64,000 bases of DNA. Origin: Gammaproteobacteria bacterium (GTDB taxonomy: Bacteria; Pseudomonadota; Gammaproteobacteria; Steroidobacterales; GCA-2729495). The stretch is taken from positions 39,422 through 103,421 of the forward strand of contig QUBU01000009.1 in assembly GCA_014337915.1 (NCBI GenBank), written 5' to 3'. The notes under the pieces are model-generated. The model did no database searches. It saw nothing but the letters and a program-made list of their open reading frames with translations, and was not told the origin of the DNA. The translations under genes were made by a program, and so were the position numbers. Shown here piece after piece: positions 9,368-18,905 of this stretch (within the stretch, counting starts at the first letter, position 1; every line of letters begins with the position of its first letter).

Positions 9368-10756
9368 ATGGCCAGCGCTTTTTCCGCTGCAGAGCCATCC
9401 GTGGCCGGCATCGACCGCCTCAACCTGCCGCCCAGTTCGGTGCAGGCCGAGCAGGCGTTGCTCGGCGGCCTCATGCTGGACAACGCGGCCTGGGACAGGG
9501 TCGCCGATCTGGTTTCCGAAGCCGACTTCTACCGGCCCGACCACCGCCTGATCTTCGGCGCGATCCGCGCGCTTGCCGAAAGGCGCCAGCCCTTCGACGC
9601 CATCACGATCTCGGAGTACCTGGAGAGTCGTGCCGAGATTGCCGATGCGGGCGGCCTCGGCTACCTGGCGACACTGGTCCGCGATACCCCGAGTGCGGCG
9701 AATGTTGCCGACTATGGGCGCATCATCCGCGACCGTGCCCTGCTGCGCGAGCTGGTACAGACCGGCAACAGCATCGTTGGCAGCGCTTTCCATACCGAGG
9801 GACGCCCCGCCGCCGAACTGGTTGATGAGGCCGAGCAGCGCATCCTGGAAATTGCGCGGCGTGGCCAGCGGGGCGGGGCGGGATTCGTGCACCTGCGCGA
9901 TGTCCTCGGCAAGACCATCGATCGCCTGGACGAGCTGCATCAGGCGGGAGGGGCCATCACCGGGGTGTCCACGGGCTTTTCGCGGTTCGACGAACTCACC
10001 TCGGGCCTGCAGAAGGGCGACCTGATCATCGTCGCCGGCCGGCCTTCCATGGGCAAGACCACCCTGGCGCTCAACATCGCCGAGAACGCGGCCTTCGGCT
10101 CGCGCCTGCCAGTGGCCGTGTTCAGCATGGAGATGTCGGTGGACCAGCTGGCCTTCCGCATGATTTCCTCGCTGGGCCGCGTGGACCAGGCGCACCTGCG
10201 CAATGGTCGCTTTGGCGACGAGGAGTGGCCGCGCATCCACGGTGCGGTGCGCCAGATGGCCGATGCGCGCATCTTCATCGACGATACGCCCGCGCTGACA
10301 CCGACCGAGGTGCGTTCCCGGGCGCGGCGCCTGCAGAAGGAGCATGGCCTCGAACTCATCGTCCTCGATTACCTGCAGCTGATGCGGGTGGCTGGCAATG
10401 CCGAGAACCGGGCGACGGAGATTTCGGAGATTTCGCGTTCGCTGAAGGCACTGGCCCGTGAGCTGAAGGTACCCGTCATTGCGCTGTCGCAGCTGAACCG
10501 CAGCGTCGAACAGCGCCAGGACAAGAAGCCGGTGATGTCGGACCTGCGGGAGTCCGGGGCCATCGAGCAGGATGCCGACCTCATCGTCTTCATCTATCGC
10601 GAAGAGGTCTACAACCAGAACACGCCGCGCAAGGGAATCGCCGACATCACGATTGCCAAGCAGCGCAACGGCCCCACCGGCGAGTTCCCGCTGACATTCC
10701 TCGGCCGGTACACGCGCTTCGAGAATTACGCCCCGGAAATCGAGGTGTTTTCATGA
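9368..10756 (+). CDS. dnaB: Replicative DNA helicase DnaB
   Basis: The hexameric helicase that unwinds DNA at the replication fork (462 residues). The N-terminal domain (about 15-120) begins with SVQAEQALLGGLML, typical of DnaB. The RecA-like C-terminal domain has the Walker A GRPSMGKTT near residue 224, an LDYLQLM Walker B segment, ALSQLNRSVEQRQDKKP (motif H3) and SDLRESGAIEQDAD. The ATG at 9368 is chosen over an upstream in-frame codon because it lies just after the rplI stop and gives the expected N-terminus. The alr gene overlaps its end by four bases. Confidence 0.98.
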   Translation: MASAFSAAEPSVAGIDRLNLPPSSVQAEQALLGGLMLDNAAWDRVADLVSEADFYRPDHRLIFGAIRALAERRQPFDAITISEYLESRAEIADAGGLGYLATLVRDTPSAANVADYGRIIRDRALLRELVQTGNSIVGSAFHTEGRPAAELVDEAEQRILEIARRGQRGGAGFVHLRDVLGKTIDRLDELHQAGGAITGVSTGFSRFDELTSGLQKGDLIIVAGRPSMGKTTLALNIAENAAFGSRLPVAVFSMEMSVDQLAFRMISSLGRVDQAHLRNGRFGDEEWPRIHGAVRQMADARIFIDDTPALTPTEVRSRARRLQKEHGLELIVLDYLQLMRVAGNAENRATEISEISRSLKALARELKVPVIALSQLNRSVEQRQDKKPVMSDLRESGAIEQDADLIVFIYREEVYNQNTPRKGIADITIAKQRNGPTGEFPLTFLGRYTRFENYAPEIEVFS

Positions 10757-11865
10757 CGCAGGCGGCGGTGGCCGTCATCAGTGCCACAGCGCTGCGTCAC
10801 AACCTGCGGAGGGTCCGGGAACTGGCGCCGGGCTGCCCGGTGCTCGCCGTCATCAAGGCGGATGCCTACGGGCATGGGCTCGTAGCCGTTGCCCGGGCGC
10901 TCGGCGATGCCGATGCCTTCGCGGTTGCCCGCCTGGAGGAGGCGGTGCAGCTGCGTGAGGCGGGCATCAGCAGGCGGATCATTGTGCTGGGCGGCTTCAT
11001 CGGCAACGAGGAGTTGCTGGAGGCCGTCCACCATGGGCTCGAGGTCGTGGTTCACGACCTCGAGCAGGTCCGGGTCCTGGAAGCCGTGCCGGCAGGCATC
11101 GACGCCTGGCTGAAGATCGATACGGGCATGGGGCGGCTGGGCATCGCACCGGCAGTCCTGCCTGAAGTTCTGGCAAGGCTGCGCGGCCGGCCAGCGCAAT
11201 CCGCGGTCCGGCTGATGACCCACCTGGCTGCCGCGGACGACCCGGCTTCGGACCAGACTGCAGGACAGCTGGCGGCCTTCGAAGCGGCCACTCGCGCGGC
11301 CAGGAGGCTGGGCTGGGTGGGCGACGTCAGCATGGCGAATTCGGCCGGGATCCTCGGCGGGTTGGCCACCCGTACCGGCGGCGTCCTGCCGACGGGATGC
11401 CACAACTGGGTCCGGCCGGGACTGATGCTCTATGGCGCCTCACCGTTGCCGGACCGCACCGCTGCATCTCTTGGCCTGTTGCCGGCCATGTCCTTCCAGA
11501 GCCGCTTGCTTGCGGTCCGGCAGCTGCCACGGGGAAGCCGTGTCGGCTACGGAGGAGACTGGCAGGCCACGCGTGACAGCGTGGTCGGCGTGGCCGCGGC
11601 CGGCTATGCCGACGGCTACCCCTGGCACTCGTCGCGCGGCACGCCCGTGCTGGTGAACGGCCATGCAGCACCCGTCATTGGCCGGGTGTCCATGGACATG
11701 ATCAGCATCGACCTGACGGGGATTGCCCCTGCGCGACCGGGTGATCCGGTGATCCTCTGGGGAAACGGCCTGCCGGTGGAGGAGGTTGCCCGCTGCGCGG
11801 GCACCATCCCCTATGAGCTCCTCGCCGGCATGGGTCCGCGTGTGCTGCGGCGGGTGACCGATTGA
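10753..11865 (+). CDS. alr: Alanine racemase
   Basis: A pyridoxal-phosphate enzyme (370 residues) that makes D-alanine for peptidoglycan. Lys35 in AVIKADAYGHG is the PLP-binding residue, and the second catalytic base should be the Tyr in VGYGGDW. Other hallmarks are DTGMGRLGI, MTHLA, NSAGIL, GLMLYG and GRVSMDM. It is a two-domain fold III enzyme of normal length. The start overlaps the dnaB stop (ATGA), matching the dnaB-alr order of E. coli and Pseudomonas. It converges on the FHA gene with a 12-base gap. Confidence 0.98.
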   Translation: MTQAAVAVISATALRHNLRRVRELAPGCPVLAVIKADAYGHGLVAVARALGDADAFAVARLEEAVQLREAGISRRIIVLGGFIGNEELLEAVHHGLEVVVHDLEQVRVLEAVPAGIDAWLKIDTGMGRLGIAPAVLPEVLARLRGRPAQSAVRLMTHLAAADDPASDQTAGQLAAFEAATRAARRLGWVGDVSMANSAGILGGLATRTGGVLPTGCHNWVRPGLMLYGASPLPDRTAASLGLLPAMSFQSRLLAVRQLPRGSRVGYGGDWQATRDSVVGVAAAGYADGYPWHSSRGTPVLVNGHAAPVIGRVSMDMISIDLTGIAPARPGDPVILWGNGLPVEEVARCAGTIPYELLAGMGPRVLRRVTD

Positions 11866-11877
11866 GGCCAGGAGCGC

Positions 11878-12561
11878 TCAGTCGAGGAAGAAGCCCATCT
11901 TGATGCCAACCAGCTCGATGACGTCGTTGTCATTGAGCTTGCGTGCCTGAGAACCGATTGGCTGGCCGTTGACCTTGGGCGGTTCGCGGTTCGGGGCGTT
12001 CTCCACCTGCACGAGGTTGTAGCCATCCGCGCGGCGCGTGATCGCTATGACCTGTACGCCCGGCTGGCCCATGGTCGTCAGGGCCTTGTTGAGCGCCACT
12101 TCCCGGCCTGCAAAGTTGCCGTTGAGGACCTGGATCTTCGCCGAAACCGCCGCCGGGGCGGCCCGGTCTGCGCCACGGCCCGCGGCCGGCGCGGGGTGCA
12201 CGCCGCTGGCGGCCATGTCGGACTTGGATAGCACCATGGTCTGGGCGAACTCGTCGTGTTCCTCGCTGTCCGTGGCGCTGTCGACGAAGCGCAGCTGGTG
12301 GCGCCCCACCGTGATGAGGTCGCCATTCTGCAATGCATGCTTCTTGATCAGCTTGCCATTGACATAGGTGCCATTGGTGCTGTTCAGGTCTTCGAGGAAC
12401 GAGTCGTTGAGGATATTGATGATCAGCGAGTGGTGCCCGCTGACCGTGGGATTATCGATGCGCACATCGTTGTCCTGGAGCCGGCCCACGGTGTACCGCT
12501 CCTTCATCATGTTGTACTCGGCCAGTACCTGGCCGTCGAGGCTGAGAATGAGGCGTGCCAT
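11878..12561 (-). CDS. FHA-domain protein, last gene of the kinase/phosphatase operon
   Basis: A 227-residue cytoplasmic protein. Residues 20-95 form a canonical forkhead-associated domain that binds phosphothreonine: Gly26-Arg27, Ser41-x-His43 and Asn60-x2-Asn63 followed by GTYVNG. Residues 96-140 are a flexible linker containing a Thr-Met-Val segment (FAQTMVLS) that could be a phosphorylation site. The C-terminal third (about 140-227) looks like a second, degenerate FHA-like sandwich that lacks the GR…S…H signature. It lies 9 bases after the PP2C gene and in series with the CHASE2 kinase, so it is the likely reader or substrate of that pair. Confidence 0.9.
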   Translation of the reverse strand: MARLILSLDGQVLAEYNMMKERYTVGRLQDNDVRIDNPTVSGHHSLIINILNDSFLEDLNSTNGTYVNGKLIKKHALQNGDLITVGRHQLRFVDSATDSEEHDEFAQTMVLSKSDMAASGVHPAPAAGRGADRAAPAAVSAKIQVLNGNFAGREVALNKALTTMGQPGVQVIAITRRADGYNLVQVENAPNREPPKVNGQPIGSQARKLNDNDVIELVGIKMGFFLD

Positions 12562-12570
12562 AGTGAAAGG

Positions 12571-13395
12571 CTACCCAAAAAGGCTCTTGACCCTGGTGAG
12601 CAGGCCGGACCTTGCCGGGAATGGCTCGACCACCTGCGCCAGAATCACCGAGACGTTGTCCTTGCCCCCATGATCATTGCTGAGCTGTATCAGCTGCTGA
12701 CCAACGATCTCAAGATTAGCATTAAAAGTGCTGATCGTTAAGTGAATGTCTTCATCTTCGACCATATCCGGCAGGCCATCCGAACACATCAGGTAGATAT
12801 CCCCCGGCAGGGCATGGTCTTCCTGGACCTCGACCTGGACCCCGGGCTCGACCCCGAGCGCCCGGGTGACGTAGTTCCGGTTGGTGGAGCGGGCGGCTTC
12901 CTCCTGCGAGTAGTAGCCGCGGTCCACCAGTTCCTGGAGCAGGGAATGGTCCATGGTGAGTTGCTCGAAGCGACCCCGTCGCAGGCGATAGATGCGGGAA
13001 TCGCCGACATGCGCGATCGATACGCGGTTGTCGTAGAACAGCAGCGCGACGATCGTGGTGCCCATGCCTTCGCACTGCGGCTGGCTCCTGGCGGTCTGGT
13101 GGATGATCTTGTTCGCCCGGGCCACGGCGTCCCGCAGGACGATGGACTGGCGCATCATCCGGCTCTCCGGGTCCAGGGCGGCTCGGTCCTCGCGCTGGCA
13201 GGCCTCGCCTACGAATTCCAGCACCGTCCGGACGGCAATGCCGCTGGCCACCTCACCCGCGTTATAGCCGCCCATGCCATCGGCGAGCACCAGCAACCCG
13301 GTATCGAGGTTGGTACCGATGGCGTCTTCGTTATGCTCACGCACACGGCCAACATCCGTGAGCTGCGCGGCGCGGATTTTGTTTCGCAGGCTCAT
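12571..13395 (-). CDS. PP2C-family Ser/Thr protein phosphatase (PrpC/Stp-like)
   Basis: A 274-residue cytosolic metal-dependent phosphatase that removes phosphate from Ser and Thr. PP2C motifs are in order: TDVGRVREHNEDA near the N-terminus, VLADGMGGYNAGEVAS with metal-binding Asp39, IAHVGDSRIYRLR, CSDGLPDMVED and GGKDNVSVIL. There is no transmembrane segment. The ATG overlaps the stop of the upstream kinase as ATGA, so kinase and phosphatase are probably made together. The FHA protein follows. It presumably dephosphorylates the kinase and its targets, which is inference from context. Confidence 0.95.
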   Translation of the reverse strand: MSLRNKIRAAQLTDVGRVREHNEDAIGTNLDTGLLVLADGMGGYNAGEVASGIAVRTVLEFVGEACQREDRAALDPESRMMRQSIVLRDAVARANKIIHQTARSQPQCEGMGTTIVALLFYDNRVSIAHVGDSRIYRLRRGRFEQLTMDHSLLQELVDRGYYSQEEAARSTNRNYVTRALGVEPGVQVEVQEDHALPGDIYLMCSDGLPDMVEDEDIHLTISTFNANLEIVGQQLIQLSNDHGGKDNVSVILAQVVEPFPARSGLLTRVKSLFG

Positions 13396-15953
13396 GACGA
13401 CCGGGCTGGGGACGTTGAATCCAACCTACTACAACAGTCACGCAACGCCAATGCCATGGCTCGGCCGCTGGGGTAGCGGTCGGAGGGGTCCTTCGCGAGG
13501 GCGCGATCCAGTACGCCGTCGATGCAGGCCGGCAGGTCGTCCCGGGCCTCGCGGACCGAAGGGTGCCGCTCGTGGGCAATCTTCTGCATCAGCCTCGGGA
13601 TGGAATCGGCCCGGAAGGGCGGGTTTCCCGTCAGCAGCTGGAACAGAGTGATGCCGAGGGAAAACAGGTCCGACTGCCCGGTCACGTTCGTTCCCGCCAG
13701 TTGCTCGGGTGACATGTAGGAAGGTGTGCCCAGGATGATGCCGGTCTTGGTGCGGCTGCTGTCGGTCAGCCGGGCGATGCCGAAATCCGTGATCTTCAGG
13801 CTGTCCGTCTCGCGGTCGTACATGATGTTGGCTGGCTTGATGTCCCGGTGGACGACGTGCTGGCCATGAGCATAGTGCAATGCCTCGGCGGCGCGCGCCA
13901 TCAGTTCCAGGACGCGGCGTGGCGGCAGGAGGTTGCCAGGCTGGGCATAGTGGCTGAGTGACTTGCCCGGAAAATACTCCATTGCCAGGTAGGCGACCTG
14001 GCCGTCTTCGCCGGCGTCGTAGATGCTGATGATGTTGGGGTGGTTCAGCCGCCCGGCAGACTCGGCTTCGCGCAGGAACTGCGTCTTGGCATTGACCAGG
14101 TCGGAGTCGGTGAACTCTTCTGCCAGCGCGATCGTCTTGATCGCGACCCGACGGTTGATCTTCGGGTCGCGACCGAGGTAGACGGTGGCCATGGCGCCGC
14201 GGCCGATGGCGTCCTCGATCTGGTAGCGGCCGATGGTCTGGCCACTGAGGACCGGCTCGTCCACTACCGGTTTCAGGACCGGGCGCAGCGCTGGCGTCTC
14301 GGGCGGCTGGCCCTGCTCACCCTGCAGGCCGCTGCGCATGCCGGCCAGCTTTTTCAGTTTCTCGCCGGCGTGCCGGTAGTCCGGGTCGATCCCGGCAAGG
14401 TGCCGTAGTACACGCTCCGCTTTCGCAAGGTCACGCTGGCGGGCATGCTCCAGCGCAACCTCGTACAGGCGCTCCTTGACGTGTGCGCTCGGGGGCTGGT
14501 GGCGCAGCACCGAGAACGCCATGTCCAGTTCGTCGCCGGCGCTGGCCTTTTCGGCTGCCGGCGCCGGGGAACCTGCGGCAGCCACAGCCGGCAGCAGTGG
14601 TGTGCTGCCGGCGCCGGCAGCCGGATGCGCGAGGCGCACGGTGCCACTGGCCACCACGGCGAACAGCGCAACGGAGCCGAGCTGGGTCCAGAGGCCAGGC
14701 CCGAGCAGCAGGTAGGCTTCGATCGCCAGGAGCGCAGCGCCGCCGCACAGGCCGATCATCAGCGTCAGCGCCGTCGGGATGGCGTGTCCCCAGCGCAGGA
14801 TGGCTATGCCGATGAGCACCATGAGGGAGATTTCCAGCCAGTGCAGCCACGCCGGCCGCACGATGTAGTCTTCCTGCAGGATGTTCGACAGTGCGGTCGC
14901 CACCAGCAACGCAGGTGTGGCGCGGTCCTCGATCGGCGTCGCGTAGCCGGTGTCGGTGGCGGCAAGGCTGCCATGGCCGAGGATGACGATGTGGCCGGCA
15001 ACCCGCCGGGCCTCGGCATTGGATCCCAGCAACTGCCCGGCCGGCACGATATCGAACGCCGGGTGCTGGTTCTGGCCTGGATAGAAGCGCAGCAACGCGC
15101 CGGCACCACCCGAGGTGGGAATGCTGCGCTTGTCCCAGCGAATGGCGTCCACTTCCAGCGTCGGTGGCGTGCCGCTGGGGAAGGTCAGTGCCAGGGCCGC
15201 GCGCAGGGCTACGGAGGGCAAGCGCCCGCCGGCTGCGCCCACCAGCAGGTCATGGCGCCGGACGATGCCATCGGCGTCCGGCCAGAATTCGGCATGGCCC
15301 GCGCCGAGTGCCACCCGGCAGATCGGATCCGGTGGGGCCGCGACTGCGCGTACCTGTCGCATCGGGATCGCCGCAGCATCCGGCGCGGCCGTGACGGCCT
15401 CCATGAGGTGCCGGGCGCAACCACCAGTCATGGATGCAGCCGCCGTGCGCGTGCTCTCGTAGGTCGGCATGCTGATGATCGTATTGCGCAGGCTGCCGAT
15501 CGCGGCAAGGGTTGCCGTGTGCAGCTCGGCGCGGTGGCGCATGGCGGTAAGCCTGCGGGCGAAGGCACTGCCGTCCGGGCCGGCGCCGCCGCGGCGCTCG
15601 ATCTCGGTGAGCGCCGCGAGTTGTGCGGCATCCGGCAGGGTGTTCGCCATCGGCGGCGGGTCGAGGGCGATCACCAGGCGAGCGCCTGCCTTGCCCAGTG
15701 CCCGGAGGACATCCGGAAACCGCGCGGCCTCCCAGAGGCTGCCCGCGCCGTCGTCCAGCTTGCTGGTATCGACGATGACGATCTGCGGGCTGCCGGCGGT
15801 GCCTTGCAGCCCCTGGATGAGGTCGTAGAATCCCTGCTCGATCCGGGTCGAGACCGGGGCGAGCGACAGCAAGACGCCGGCCAGCAGGATGCTCAGGCCA
15901 GCCGGACCCGGCCGCAGCGAACCGCCCTTGGTGACGCTGTCCCACGCACGCAT
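13392..15953 (-). CDS. Membrane Ser/Thr protein kinase with N-terminal CHASE2 sensor domain
   Basis: An 853-residue receptor-type kinase. A short cytoplasmic start and one membrane segment (about 14-30) lead to a large extracytoplasmic CHASE2-like domain (about 35-365, including QIVIVDTSKLDD and ALDPPP). Three closely spaced membrane helices follow (about 370-440), then a helical, TPR-like linker and a C-terminal Hanks kinase (about 572-835). The kinase has the glycine loop GRGAMATVYLG, the VAIK lysine, HRDIKPAN, DFG and TPSYMSPEQ. The ATG at 15953 is chosen because the frame stays open much further upstream, antisense over radA, where the sequence looks non-coding. First gene of the kinase-PP2C-FHA operon. 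Confidence 0.92.
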   Translation of the reverse strand: MRAWDSVTKGGSLRPGPAGLSILLAGVLLSLAPVSTRIEQGFYDLIQGLQGTAGSPQIVIVDTSKLDDGAGSLWEAARFPDVLRALGKAGARLVIALDPPPMANTLPDAAQLAALTEIERRGGAGPDGSAFARRLTAMRHRAELHTATLAAIGSLRNTIISMPTYESTRTAAASMTGGCARHLMEAVTAAPDAAAIPMRQVRAVAAPPDPICRVALGAGHAEFWPDADGIVRRHDLLVGAAGGRLPSVALRAALALTFPSGTPPTLEVDAIRWDKRSIPTSGGAGALLRFYPGQNQHPAFDIVPAGQLLGSNAEARRVAGHIVILGHGSLAATDTGYATPIEDRATPALLVATALSNILQEDYIVRPAWLHWLEISLMVLIGIAILRWGHAIPTALTLMIGLCGGAALLAIEAYLLLGPGLWTQLGSVALFAVVASGTVRLAHPAAGAGSTPLLPAVAAAGSPAPAAEKASAGDELDMAFSVLRHQPPSAHVKERLYEVALEHARQRDLAKAERVLRHLAGIDPDYRHAGEKLKKLAGMRSGLQGEQGQPPETPALRPVLKPVVDEPVLSGQTIGRYQIEDAIGRGAMATVYLGRDPKINRRVAIKTIALAEEFTDSDLVNAKTQFLREAESAGRLNHPNIISIYDAGEDGQVAYLAMEYFPGKSLSHYAQPGNLLPPRRVLELMARAAEALHYAHGQHVVHRDIKPANIMYDRETDSLKITDFGIARLTDSSRTKTGIILGTPSYMSPEQLAGTNVTGQSDLFSLGITLFQLLTGNPPFRADSIPRLMQKIAHERHPSVREARDDLPACIDGVLDRALAKDPSDRYPSGRAMALALRDCCSRLDSTSPARSS

Positions 15954-16070
15954 TTCGACATAGTATCGGCCGCGCCAGTCGCTGACTGAGAACCGGTTGG
16001 GATTCTTCCGTGGCTGGTGGTTTTTGCCGCTGGCCCGGCGGCCGCCGATGAGATCAGGATCACATTTTCC

Positions 16071-17429
16071 ATGGCCAGAACGCAGATCGCCTACAGCTGC
16101 AGCCAGTGTGGCTCGACCAGCCTGAAATGGCAGGGCCAGTGCCCTGCCTGCGGGGCCTGGAACAGCCTGGAGCCCGAGACGCGCGCCGCGGAGCCGCGCA
16201 GCCCGCGGCAACGCGCCGAGGGTGGTCCGACCCGGCTGGCGGATCTGCGGCCGCTGGCAATGGAGCGACGCCCGACGGGCATCGGTGAACTCGACCGGGT
16301 ACTTGGCGGTGGGCTGGTCCCGGGCTCCATCGTCCTCGTGGGTGGCGCTCCCGGCATCGGCAAGTCGACACTGCTGCTGCAGGTGGCCGGCATCAGCCAG
16401 CCTGACTGGCCCACTCTGTACGTCAGCGGCGAGGAGTCGGCCGACCAGGTGGCCCTGCGGGCGCGCCGGCTGGGCCTCGATCCGGCCGCGGTGATGGTGT
16501 TGACCACGACCAGCGTGGACGATGTGGTGGATGCCGCCCGGCAGCTGCGCAGCGCATGCCTGATCATCGATTCCATCCAGACGATGGCAGCGGACTCCAT
16601 GCCAGCGGCACCCGGGTCGCCGAGCCAGCTGCGCGAGTGCACGGCGCGACTGATCCAGCTGGCGAAGACCGCGGGGGTTGCCATCGTGCTGATCGGCCAT
16701 GTCACCAAGGAGGGGATCATTGCCGGCCCGCGGATGCTCGAGCACATGGTGGATGCGGTCCTGTACTTCGAGGATGAGACCAGCAGTCGTTTTCGCCTGC
16801 TGAGGTCGGTCAAGAACCGGTTTGGCGCGGCGAATGAGTTGGGCATCTTCGCCATGAGCGAAGAGGGGCTGCGCGAAGTGCGCAATCCTTCCGCCATCTT
16901 CCTGTCACCCTCAGGGGAGCGGGTGGCGGGAGCAGCGGTCACGGTCCTGCACCAGGGTACACGGCCGCTGGTGGTCGAAGTCCAGGCGCTGACCGATCGC
17001 GGGGCTGGAGGGCCATCCCGGCGCCTCGCAGTGGGCATGGACCAGAACCGCCTGGTGCTGCTCCTGGCGGCCCTGCATCGCCATGGCGGGCTGGGTACCC
17101 ACGACGATGACGTTTTCGTGAATGTCGTTGGTGGCGTGCGCATCAGCGAGACGGCGGCGGACCTGGCGCTGCTCGCCGCGGTGATGTCGAGCCATCGCGG
17201 GATCGTGCTGCCCGCCGCCACGGTGGTCTTCGGCGAGGTGGGCCTCGGCGGTGAAATCCGGCCGGTCGCTTTCGGCGAGGAGCGGATCCGCGAGGCCGCA
17301 AAGCTCGGTTTCACGCACGCGGTGGTCCCACGCGCCAACCTGCCGCGCCGGCCCGTTCCCGGCATCGAGGTTGCCGGTGTGGGGCGCCTCGCCGAGGCGC
17401 TGCGCGCCCTTGCCGTGCCGGGCGCCTAG
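16071..17429 (+). CDS. radA: DNA repair protein RadA
   Basis: RadA/Sms (452 residues) is a RecA-like ATPase that drives branch migration in recombinational repair. An N-terminal zinc finger (Cys10, Cys13, Cys24, Cys27) precedes the ATPase core with Walker A GAPGIGKST near residue 92. Then come the RadA-specific KNRFG motif near 248 and a C-terminal Lon-protease-like domain (about 280-452) with VNVVGGVRISE and GEVGLGGEIRPV. The ATG at 16071 gives the standard MARTQIAYSCSQCG-like start; an upstream in-frame start would add 18 unusual residues. It diverges from the kinase by 117 bases and overlaps the stop of the convergent CorC-type gene by four. Confidence 0.98.
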   Translation: MARTQIAYSCSQCGSTSLKWQGQCPACGAWNSLEPETRAAEPRSPRQRAEGGPTRLADLRPLAMERRPTGIGELDRVLGGGLVPGSIVLVGGAPGIGKSTLLLQVAGISQPDWPTLYVSGEESADQVALRARRLGLDPAAVMVLTTTSVDDVVDAARQLRSACLIIDSIQTMAADSMPAAPGSPSQLRECTARLIQLAKTAGVAIVLIGHVTKEGIIAGPRMLEHMVDAVLYFEDETSSRFRLLRSVKNRFGAANELGIFAMSEEGLREVRNPSAIFLSPSGERVAGAAVTVLHQGTRPLVVEVQALTDRGAGGPSRRLAVGMDQNRLVLLLAALHRHGGLGTHDDDVFVNVVGGVRISETAADLALLAAVMSSHRGIVLPAATVVFGEVGLGGEIRPVAFGEERIREAAKLGFTHAVVPRANLPRRPVPGIEVAGVGRLAEALRALAVPGA

Positions 17430-18766
17430 GACTCCGGGGCCAGGTCGGCCGGCGTTTCTGCCGGCTGGCGGATGCGTACGCTGTCTACGACGTTGCCGCT
17501 GATCTGCAGGATCTCGATGGCGTAGCCGTTGAGCATGAGCCTGGTGTCCTTGCGCGGAATGCTGCCGAGTTTCTCCAGGATAAGGCCATTGAGGGTCTTG
17601 GGCCCGTCGGTTGGCAGGCTCCAGTTCATCATGCGGTTGAGGACCCGGACGTTGGCGCTGGCGTCGACGATGTAGCTGCCGGAAGCCGCGTCATGGCGCG
17701 GCACGCTTGGGCCGGCCTCCGCGGGCTCGCTGGTGAAGTCACCGACGATTTCCTCCAGCAGGTCCTCCAGTGTGACGATACCCTGGATGTCGCCATATTC
17801 GTCAACCACAAACGCTGTCCGCTGGCGGCTGCGCTGGAACTGGACCAGCTGCTTGTTCAGCGGCGTGGCTTCCGGTACGAAGTATGGTTCGTCCAGCAGG
17901 GTTTCGAGAACCGCCGGTGACAGCTTCTCGGAGTAGGGATGGGCGATCAGCCGCTTGACGTGCAGCAGGCCCACCACGTTGTCGATCGCCTCGCGGTAAA
18001 CCGGCAGGCGCGTGTAACCGCTGCTGCGGATGGTGGTGATGATCCTGTCCCAGTCATCCGTGAGGTCGATACCGACCACCTCGTTCTGGGGGATCATGAT
18101 GTCCTCGACGGTGATCTCCCCGAGTTCCAGGACGCGCATCATGATCTCGTGCCGCTTGCGTGGCAGGAGCGCGCCTGACTCCGCCAGCATAGTCCGCAGT
18201 TCCTCGATGGTGAGGTTGTGGCCAGCACTGTCCTCGGGGCGCATGCCCAGCAGGCGCAGCATGCCGTTCGAAAAGAACGTGATCAACGCGACCGACCAAC
18301 TGATCGGCAGCAGGAACCGCAGCAGGAAGTGATAGAAATAGGCGCCGGTGAACGCCACGCGTTCTGGGCGCACCGCCGCGTAGGTCTTCGGCGTCACTTC
18401 GCCGAATATGAGGATCAGCACGGTGACGACGACCGTGCCGATGGCGGCGGCGGCCGGGCCGCCAAGCTGCAGCGTGGCCACGGTCACGATTCCGGCCAGT
18501 GCATTGTTGACCAGGTTGTTGCAGAACAGGATGACACCGATCAGGCGGTCTGGCCGCTTCAGCAGGTTTTCGGCAAAGCGGGCGCCGCGATGCCCGGTGC
18601 TGGCGAGATGTCGTAACCGGTAGCGGTTGACCGACATCAATGCTGTCTCGGTGCCGGAGAAAAAGGCAGAGCAGAGCAGCAGGAAGAGCATGGATCCGAA
18701 CAACATGCCCAGCGGGATTTCTATGCCCAAGGTGAGGAATTCTCCTGATCCGGAAACTGCGGCCAT
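17426..18766 (-). CDS. HlyC/CorC-family (YfjD-like) CNNM/CBS membrane protein
   Basis: A 446-residue inner-membrane protein with the three-part plan of this family. A DUF21/CNNM transmembrane domain (about 15-205) contains SAFFSGTETALMSVN and GEVTPKTYA. A CBS-domain pair (about 215-340) includes MIPQNEVVGID and FVVDEYGDIQGIVTLEDLLEEIVGD. A C-terminal CorC/HlyC transporter-associated domain (about 350-435) ends the protein. Relatives are implicated in magnesium or cobalt handling; the substrate here cannot be read. It is divergent from ffh, and in E. coli yfjD is also close to ffh, which supports the assignment. Confidence 0.92.
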   Translation of the reverse strand: MAAVSGSGEFLTLGIEIPLGMLFGSMLFLLLCSAFFSGTETALMSVNRYRLRHLASTGHRGARFAENLLKRPDRLIGVILFCNNLVNNALAGIVTVATLQLGGPAAAAIGTVVVTVLILIFGEVTPKTYAAVRPERVAFTGAYFYHFLLRFLLPISWSVALITFFSNGMLRLLGMRPEDSAGHNLTIEELRTMLAESGALLPRKRHEIMMRVLELGEITVEDIMIPQNEVVGIDLTDDWDRIITTIRSSGYTRLPVYREAIDNVVGLLHVKRLIAHPYSEKLSPAVLETLLDEPYFVPEATPLNKQLVQFQRSRQRTAFVVDEYGDIQGIVTLEDLLEEIVGDFTSEPAEAGPSVPRHDAASGSYIVDASANVRVLNRMMNWSLPTDGPKTLNGLILEKLGSIPRKDTRLMLNGYAIEILQISGNVVDSVRIRQPAETPADLAPES

Positions 18767-18905
18767 CGTTGCGAATGGCCGCTGCCGGTGTCAAGGAAGC
18801 ACGCTTGCCCGCCCTGGCCACCTGCGGGACGCTGGCGGTATTTGCCGGTAAAATGCCGTCAGGTTTCGGTAATTCCACTCCATCCACCCACCACGGAGGC
18901 CGTGC

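Noticed and set aside
15954..16745. A 264-codon in-frame extension of the kinase gene, antisense over radA
   Set aside because: The extension lies opposite well-conserved radA codons and has the composition of a shadow frame, with no domain that fits the kinase. The ATG at 15953 gives a short N-terminus before the first membrane helix.
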